From Actinokineospora terrae (GTDB lineage Bacteria > Actinomycetota > Actinomycetes > Mycobacteriales > Pseudonocardiaceae), in contig NZ_FOGI01000024.1 of the NCBI RefSeq assembly GCF_900111175.1, forward strand, positions 1-33,124: 33,124 bases of DNA, read 5' to 3'. Of this stretch, positions 28,782 through 33,124 are shown in pieces (position 1 is the first letter of the stretch; every line of letters begins with the position of its first letter). The notes under the pieces are model-generated. The model was not told the DNA's origin. It searched no databases and saw nothing but the letters and a program-made list of their open reading frames with translations. A program made the position numbers and the translations under genes.

Positions 28782-29317
28782 CGGGCGGTTCCCTCGGTGC
28801 TGGTGCGGGCGGCGTCGAGTCGGGACGGGTGCAGACCGGTGCGTCGGTCACGACGCTCTCGGCGGCCGAGGCGGTCGCGGGTCAGCGGCCCGCAGCCGTG
28901 GCCCGGGTTGGCTTTGCAGAACGGGCACCGCACCTGCAGGGCGGTGTCCCGGTCGGGCGTGAGCGGCCAGCCCATTGCCGTGTAGACGGCGACGATCCCC
29001 CGGTCCCGGGCCGCGGTGGCGCGTTCGCGGGTGATGCCGGCGCGGCGTTGCGCGGGCACCACCGGCAGGTGGGTGACGGGGTGGGCGCGGGCGATGCGGA
29101 TGCGGTCGATCACGTCGGCGGGGGTGATCCGGCCGTGGTGCTGGGCCTGGAGGACGGTCAGCGCGGCGTGGCACTCTCCGGCGGAGTGTCCGCGCAGCTC
29201 GTGCAGCCACGCGTCGACCTGGGTGTCGGTGGGCGGGGCGTGGCCGGTGACCCGGTAGTGGGTCAGCAACGCTCGAACCTCCGAACGCGTCAACGGCGGC
29301 TGCGTGTGTGCGCTCAT
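28778..29317 (-). CDS. Helicase-loader/inhibitor-like protein with C-terminal zinc finger
   Basis: A 179-aa protein from ATG 29317. The N-terminal ~75 residues (LTRSEVRALLTHYRVTGHAP, then QVDAWLHELRGHSAGECHAA and GRITPADVIDRI) resemble G39P-type loaders that modulate the replicative helicase. The C-terminus has a zinc finger CPFCKANPGHGCGP with Cys131, Cys134, Cys142 and His163 in GLHPSRLDAAR, as in many actinophage zinc proteins. Order after the replication initiator supports a loading role, but the phage encodes no helicase here, so host DnaB would be the target. This is inference. Confidence 0.7.
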   Translation of the reverse strand: MSAHTQPPLTRSEVRALLTHYRVTGHAPPTDTQVDAWLHELRGHSAGECHAALTVLQAQHHGRITPADVIDRIRIARAHPVTHLPVVPAQRRAGITRERATAARDRGIVAVYTAMGWPLTPDRDTALQVRCPFCKANPGHGCGPLTRDRLGRRERRDRRTGLHPSRLDAARTSTEGTAR

Positions 29318-30513
29318 GCCCGCACCCGCCCCGACTCGGCGTCGGCTTGGAACGTCGCGTCCAGCGCGTGGGCGACGATCGCGTGCAGCGTGGCCGGGTC
29401 GGCGTGCGCGGGCAGCTCCCGCACGGCGAGCCCGACTGGGGAGCAGTCGTTGTCGGCGAGGGCGTCGGCGCGCATCCGTTCGATCGCCTCCGCCGCGGCC
29501 ACGGCTTCGGCGCGCTGGGCGGGTGCGGCGGCCACCAGGGCGGCGCGTTGGTGTTCAGCGACCAGCTCCGGCAGCCAAGACACCGGAAGCCGCTTGCTCG
29601 ACCAGGCGCGTAATCCGGCTGCGATCACCGCGGGCTCCACGTCCTCGCGCAGCAGGTCGATCACCTCGGCGCGCAGCCGTTCCCGGACGCGGCGGGGTTG
29701 CTCGGGGGTGTGGACGGTGACCAGGCGTTCGGCCTCGGCGCGGCGGCGTTGCCGCCTCGACCCGACCTGTTGGTCGTCGGGGGTCTCACGTGCGTGCGTG
29801 TCGCGCGCTACGCGCGTGGGGTCACCCCTTTCTTGATCTACCAACGTAAGAGGAACTACTTCACCCTGCTCCCTACTCCCTTCTCCCTCAGGTCGCGCGG
29901 AAGGGATCGGCGAAGGGTTAGCCGAGGGGATCTCGGAAGGGTTGGCCGGTACCTCGCTCGCCCGCTCGGTGTCGATCGGCGCGGGCGCGGTTGGGGTGGT
30001 GGTGGCCTTGTCGGCGCGTCGGGGGCGTTGGGCCATCGCGGCCATCACCGAGGGAGGTAGCGTGCGCGCCCCGGCCTCCAGCTCGTGGGCGGCGACCATC
30101 GGCGCGGGACCGGTGATCTCCACCGGCAGCCGCCGCAGCTCCCGGGCCAGCGAGGCGCGCAGGATCGGCGAGACGATCTCGAACCCGGTCCGCAGCGCGG
30201 CGCGCAGGGTGTTGGGCTGGCGCCACAGCTCGTCGCGCCGCACGAAGCTACGGACCAACAGCTCCTCGGTGTCCTGGTCCACGACGATGAACCGCGCCGC
30301 GTCCAGTTCGGCCAGCGCGGCGCGCACGCCATCGAGTCCGAGGTCCGGGTGGGACTTGGCCCAACGGCGCACGGCGACGTCGAGCATCCCGGCGTAGGTC
30401 AACCGGCGCTGGGAGAACAGAAACAGATACACGAGCTTGGCCGGAGTGGACAGTGCGAGGAAATCTGCGTCGTCCCAGATATCCAGATACAGGCGTGCGT
30501 GATCACGCGCCAT
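29314..30513 (-). CDS. Replication initiator (DnaD/O-like)
   Basis: A 399-aa protein from ATG 30513 (GGGGGAG upstream). The N-terminal ~110 residues form a winged helix seen in phage replisome organisers: MARDHARLYLDIWDDADFLA, then STPAKLVYLFLFSQRRLTYA and VRAALAELDAARFIVVDQDT. A long Pro/Ser/Thr-rich linker (about 165-225) and a basic stretch precede a C-terminal helical domain (RVRERLRAEVIDLLREDVEP onward). It probably binds the phage origin and recruits the host helicase. No origin repeats were identified inside the gene by eye. Confidence 0.8.
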   Translation of the reverse strand: MARDHARLYLDIWDDADFLALSTPAKLVYLFLFSQRRLTYAGMLDVAVRRWAKSHPDLGLDGVRAALAELDAARFIVVDQDTEELLVRSFVRRDELWRQPNTLRAALRTGFEIVSPILRASLARELRRLPVEITGPAPMVAAHELEAGARTLPPSVMAAMAQRPRRADKATTTPTAPAPIDTERASEVPANPSEIPSANPSPIPSARPEGEGSREQGEVVPLTLVDQERGDPTRVARDTHARETPDDQQVGSRRQRRRAEAERLVTVHTPEQPRRVRERLRAEVIDLLREDVEPAVIAAGLRAWSSKRLPVSWLPELVAEHQRAALVAAAPAQRAEAVAAAEAIERMRADALADNDCSPVGLAVRELPAHADPATLHAIVAHALDATFQADAESGRVRA

Positions 30514-30543
30514 CGTGTGATCTCCCCCAGGAGGTCTCGAAGG

Positions 30544-30768
30544 TCAACTACGCGCGCCGTGAGCGCGCAGGTGTAGCCGTGCCCGGATGCGGGCGGCGGT
30601 GTAGGTCGACAGGCGCAGCGCGGCGGCGGTCTCGGCGTCGGTGCGGCCCTGGGCGTGCAGGATCGCCACGGCCACCTCACGCGCGGCCGTGCCCAACTCC
30701 TCACCCACCACCAGGCCCGCTATCGCCCGCCGGGCCGCTTCCGCGTCGGCGTGGCTGTAGCGGCTCAC
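30544..30768 (-). CDS. Small HTH protein (74 aa)
   Basis: GTG 30768 overlaps the previous TGA. The region ILHAQGRTDAETAAALRLST then YTAARIRARLHLR is a helix-turn-helix of the sigma-region-4/LuxR-like type. It lies just before the replication initiator and may regulate the early operon or aid origin recognition. Target unknown. Confidence 0.72.
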   Translation of the reverse strand: MSRYSHADAEAARRAIAGLVVGEELGTAAREVAVAILHAQGRTDAETAAALRLSTYTAARIRARLHLRAHGARS

Positions 30769-31247
30769 GACACCGCGGCCTCCACCACGGACGCCGGATC
30801 AGGGCGACGGACCGGGTCCAGGTTCAGCGCGTAGATCGGCTGGAGCTTGCCCCCGTTGCCGCCCTTGGCATCGGTCGACCGGGCGTAGCGGCCGGTGGCC
30901 ACCAGGACCCCGGCGGCGGCCAGCCGCCGCACCGTCGCGCCCACCCACGGCGGACGCACCCAATGCGGTAGGCTCGACCGCCACCGGTTCGCGGTGGTCT
31001 CCCAGAACGGATCGGCCAACGCGTCACCGATCACGATCTCGACCACCGCGCGCACCTGGTCGCGGTTGCGCGGGTCACCGGCCAACAACGCCGCGATGTG
31101 CGTGACGGTGTCCGGGTACTCCAACGGCAGAGGCCGCAGCGTCGCGGCCAGCTCCACCGCCGCATCCACCGCGTCCACCGGTGCGGGTGGAACCGCCCGG
31201 TCGACGGGAGCCTTCCGCCGTCGACCGGGCGAGGACCGCGGGCTCAT
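30765..31247 (-). CDS. Winged-helix-like early protein (160 aa)
   Basis: ATG 31247 shares one base with the previous stop. The N-terminus is basic (SPRSSPGRRRKAP). The main domain has RNRDQVRAVVEIVIGDALAD, ANRWRSSLPHWVRPPWVGAT and RRLAAAGVLVATGRYARSTD, then GGNGGKLQPIYALN. The last block looks like a winged helix with a beta wing. It may take part in replication or regulation. No family recognised. Confidence 0.72.
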   Translation of the reverse strand: MSPRSSPGRRRKAPVDRAVPPAPVDAVDAAVELAATLRPLPLEYPDTVTHIAALLAGDPRNRDQVRAVVEIVIGDALADPFWETTANRWRSSLPHWVRPPWVGATVRRLAAAGVLVATGRYARSTDAKGGNGGKLQPIYALNLDPVRRPDPASVVEAAVS

Positions 31248-31567
31248 CAGCCCAACAGGACGAAGGTGCGGACCTCGGCGATGTCCTCGCACGCCTTCGC
31301 CACGTCCGGGTGCAGCGCCCGCAGGCGCGCGATCGACACCGAGATCCGCAACGACTTCTTGAACGTCGCCACCGGCACCCCGCGCAGCGTGCCGACCTCG
31401 GTCTCACCGAGCCGATCCTTGATCACCAGCTCCAGCGACTCCCGCAGCTCGGTGTAGTAGCGCTGCCGCTGTTTCACCCGACGCAGGTACTCCAGCACGA
31501 TCTCCAGGTCATCCAGCACCACCGAACCCGGAACAGGGTCCGTACCCAGATAAGTCCAAGTCGACAT
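31247..31567 (-). CDS. First early-operon protein (106 aa)
   Basis: ATG 31567 with GGAGG about 11 bases upstream; an upstream frame to 31621 lacks coding character. The sequence has LDDLEIVLEYLRRVKQRQRY, ELRESLELVIKDRLGETEVG and TLRGVPVATFKKSLRISVSI, then ARLRALHPDVAKAC. The GTLRGVPV-x-T-F-K block followed by LHP recalls the small accessory proteins next to phage recombination nucleases, but no nuclease is encoded here. It is the first gene transcribed in the minus direction from the divergent control region. Confidence 0.7.
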   Translation of the reverse strand: MSTWTYLGTDPVPGSVVLDDLEIVLEYLRRVKQRQRYYTELRESLELVIKDRLGETEVGTLRGVPVATFKKSLRISVSIARLRALHPDVAKACEDIAEVRTFVLLG

Positions 31568-31787
31568 TGAGCAGACCGCCTCCAGACGGCCACAACACGT
31601 ATCTTGAGCATGACGAAACACCGCGCCATAAGGCGCGGACAGGACAGAGCAAGATCAGGCCGACAGGCTCACGCCGTCGCTATGGCCTCAGGACACACGT
31701 CGCCCCCAACACGCGCGGGCACCGCCGCGCACACGGGCGGGAACCCCCAGGTGTCCCGCGCCCTCCACAGTCACCCGAACACCCATG

Positions 31788-31857
31788 CGTGTCAAGTAGA
31801 AGGCGCGGCGTGTCATCTTTTGCGTCACTCGAATGGGCTAAAGTTGCCGACGTGTCA
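31788..31857. repeat. Three phased CGTGTCA repeats
   Basis: Copies start at 31788, 31809 and 31851, that is 21 and 42 bases apart, two and four turns of B-DNA. The last is part of a dyad CGTGTCACG. A fourth partial copy GCGTCA lies at 31822-31827. Helical phasing fits cooperative binding of a regulator on one face of the DNA. Confidence 0.5.
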
Positions 31858-31936
31858 CGCACAACACCCACACTCGGTGAGCACGTAGTTGCTCTTGGCT
31901 GGACCGTTCACCGTAGGACATGGCGACTGACGGCCT

Positions 31937-31952
31937 AACGCATCGATGCGTT
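31937..31952. repeat. 16-bp perfect palindrome upstream of the repressor
   Basis: AACGCATCGATGCGTT is perfectly self-complementary. It overlaps GTTGCAGCAAC (31950-31960). It lies about 150 bases before the XRE start, a natural place for an autoregulatory operator. Confidence 0.55.
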
Positions 31953-32099
31953 GCAGCAACCCACTGTCGCCGACCGTGGCTGTGCGGAACACTTACGACC
32001 ATCGAGGGGATGCGCGTCCACACAGTGAAACGCCATGATCCTCACCACGCGGCCAGCCCGCGAACCTCACCTCGACCCAGCGCAGGGCGGAGATCCACG

Positions 32100-32504
32100 A
32101 TGAGCACGGCCGAACCGCGCAGCCATAGCCATGTGGAAGCCCTGATCCGGGCACGCTGCCCCGGCGTCTCGATCAAAGAGCTCGAACGCCGCCACGGCGT
32201 CCAGGCCGGAGGCATAGCCAACCTCCTCAAGCCTTCGCGCGGCGCAAGGTTCCCCCGTCTCGACACCATCGAGCGTCTCGCCGCCATCCTCGGGCTGGAC
32301 ACCGCCAAGGTCTTCCACGCCTTCGCTCTGGACGCAGGGCTCGGCGCCCCCGACCTCACCGACACCGAGCTGGACCTGGTTGCACGGTTCCGCCGCCTCG
32401 GCGAACAAGACCAATCCCGAGCCCTGGCCCTCATCAGTGCGCTGGAGACCGTCGCCCACACCCTCGACGGCCACGCCCCTGCCGCGACGTCCGACCAGGT
32501 CTAA
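32100..32504 (+). CDS. XRE-family transcription regulator, likely prophage repressor
   Basis: A 134-aa protein from ATG 32100 (GGAG seven bases upstream). The HTH covers about residues 10-65: EALIRARCPGVSIKELERRH, GVQAGGIANLLKPS and FPRLDTIERLAAILGLDTAK. The C-terminal part (LTDTELDLVARFRRLGEQDQ onward) is helical and probably dimerises. It has no S24 protease domain, so induction would not be by RecA self-cleavage. Divergent placement from the early operon is the classical place of a lysogeny repressor; this is inference. Confidence 0.8.
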   Translation: MSTAEPRSHSHVEALIRARCPGVSIKELERRHGVQAGGIANLLKPSRGARFPRLDTIERLAAILGLDTAKVFHAFALDAGLGAPDLTDTELDLVARFRRLGEQDQSRALALISALETVAHTLDGHAPAATSDQV

Positions 32505-32662
32505 CGGCAGCCGGGCAGAAACGCGACACGGTTGATATGTCCGCGTGGCTAGACTCGATCACGACACCACCCGCGGACTAAGGAAACTGGGGGGCCGGAA
32601 TCCTCGCGCGGGCTGCACGCGCAGACGCACGCCCACAAGGCACGCGAGGCTCGGAGGACCCG

Positions 32663-32878
32663 GTGACCAGTCAACAACCCCTCATCGTCGTCGCCGAACG
32701 TGACGCCCTACCGGCTCGGCCTGGCGTCGAACTGCTGATCGACGGTCAAGGTCGCGCCTACGGCATTCGGGTTCGCGAAGGCGCGCCCATGACCGCCACC
32801 CTCGCGGGTTTGATCAACGACGTGCTACAACGCCGCGTGGAGTCGGGTCGCAGCACGTCGCCAGCCGATCGGTGTTGA
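32663..32878 (+). CDS. Small hypothetical protein (71 aa)
   Basis: GTG 32663 with GGAGGA nine bases upstream. The sequence is MTSQQPLIVVAERDALPARP, then GVELLIDGQGRAYGIRVREG and a helical end (LAGLINDVLQRRVESGRS). It has no recognised domain. It is co-oriented with the XRE gene and convergent with the DUF397 gene, one base apart. It may belong to either the prophage edge or the host. Confidence 0.6.
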   Translation: MTSQQPLIVVAERDALPARPGVELLIDGQGRAYGIRVREGAPMTATLAGLINDVLQRRVESGRSTSPADRC

Positions 32879-32879
32879 T

Positions 32880-33077
32880 CTAGCCCGCGGCGTCCGACGC
32901 CAAGTCGACCAGCATCTTCCAGGAGGCGGTCGGGAAAGTCAGGATCTCGGTGCCAGCGCTCTTGGAGTCGCGAAGCATGGCCGTGGCGCCGAACATGGCG
33001 ACTTCCAAGCACTGACCGTTGTCAACGCTGCGGCTGCTCTTGCGCCACACGACCGCGAGCGAATCGGACACAGTCAT
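32880..33077 (-). CDS. DUF397 protein
   Basis: A 65-aa protein from ATG 33077, with GGAGAGAG upstream. It has the DUF397 signature: WRKSSRSVDNGQCLEVA, a short linker, MLRDSKSAGTEILTFP and ASWKMLVDLA. In actinobacteria these proteins are nearly always paired with an upstream XRE/DUF5753 regulator and modulate its action. Here a frame ending AVAALS with TGA at 33097-33099 comes in from the right edge and may be the tail of that partner. The pair is typical of actinobacterial chromosomes. Confidence 0.88.
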   Translation of the reverse strand: MTVSDSLAVVWRKSSRSVDNGQCLEVAMFGATAMLRDSKSAGTEILTFPTASWKMLVDLASDAAG

Positions 33078-33124
33078 GGTGATGTCACTCTCTCCGTCAG
33101 GACAACGCTGCGACAGCCCGCTGG

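Larger units (their letters stand above)
31568..32099. promoter_or_regulatory. Divergent control region between early operon and repressor
   Basis: This 530-bp region separates the minus-strand early operon from the plus-strand XRE gene. It contains CGTGTCA three times in direct orientation (31788-31794, 31809-31815, 31851-31857), with starts 21 and 42 bases apart. The first copy overlaps a minus-strand TTGACA (complement of 31790-31795), a possible early promoter. A 16-bp palindrome (31937-31952) overlaps an 11-bp dyad GTTGCAGCAAC (31950-31960). Short frames in both strands have no good ribosome sites. Confidence 0.6.

Noticed and set aside
31788..31857. CGTGTCA repeats as a CRISPR-like array
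   Set aside because: Repeat unit is only 7 bases, spacers differ in length and no cas gene is present; operator sites explain them better.
31604..31938. Short plus-strand frames in the divergent control region
   Set aside because: No good ribosome site, no domain, and they overlap the phased repeats and promoter-like sequences.

Overview
The window is a GC-rich actinobacterial siphovirus genome, almost certainly an integrated prophage. The high GC content, the heavy use of GTG and TTG starts, and an XRE regulator plus DUF397 protein at the right edge suggest a host in or near the Pseudonocardiales; the host call is inference. No tRNA gene, transposase, IS element or CRISPR array was found. 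Nearly all genes lie on the minus strand, so the map reads from right to left.

Right end to about 28.0 kb: a plus-strand XRE repressor-like gene (32100-32504) is divergent from a minus-strand early operon (31567 down to 28071). That operon holds six overlapping or close-packed genes: a small leader protein, two HTH/winged-helix proteins, a DnaD/O-like replication initiator, a helicase-loader-like zinc protein and a zinc-ribbon protein. Between the repressor and the early operon are phased CGTGTCA repeats and a 16-bp perfect palindrome. Hairpins then divide the minus strand into units: an unexplained six-gene cassette of small overlapping genes (27655-25441), a DUF932 unit (25202-23930), and the HNH/packaging block.

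From 24 kb to 1.9 kb is a classic HK97-type late region: HNH, HTH, PAPS-reductase-like protein, TerS, TerL, portal, MuF head protein, scaffold, SU10-like capsid, small head protein, adaptor, head closure, neck, tail terminator, major tail protein, tail chaperones G and GT joined by a -1 frameshift at GGGAAAC, tape measure, two minor tail proteins, a membrane coiled-coil protein, GH25-LysM endolysin and holin. A 45-aa protein and a large serine integrase follow. The integrase is still open at the left edge.

The most unusual features are these. Four plus-strand insertions sit between minus-strand structural genes: a 35-aa hydrophobic peptide with a terminator, a secreted DUF1524-type nuclease, a two-TM protein, and a membrane-anchored helical protein. 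TerS appears to start at ATC behind a near-perfect Shine-Dalgarno. The holin has an in-frame upstream extension with another membrane segment. The 25.4-27.7 kb cassette has no recognisable function and looks like a self-contained accessory system.
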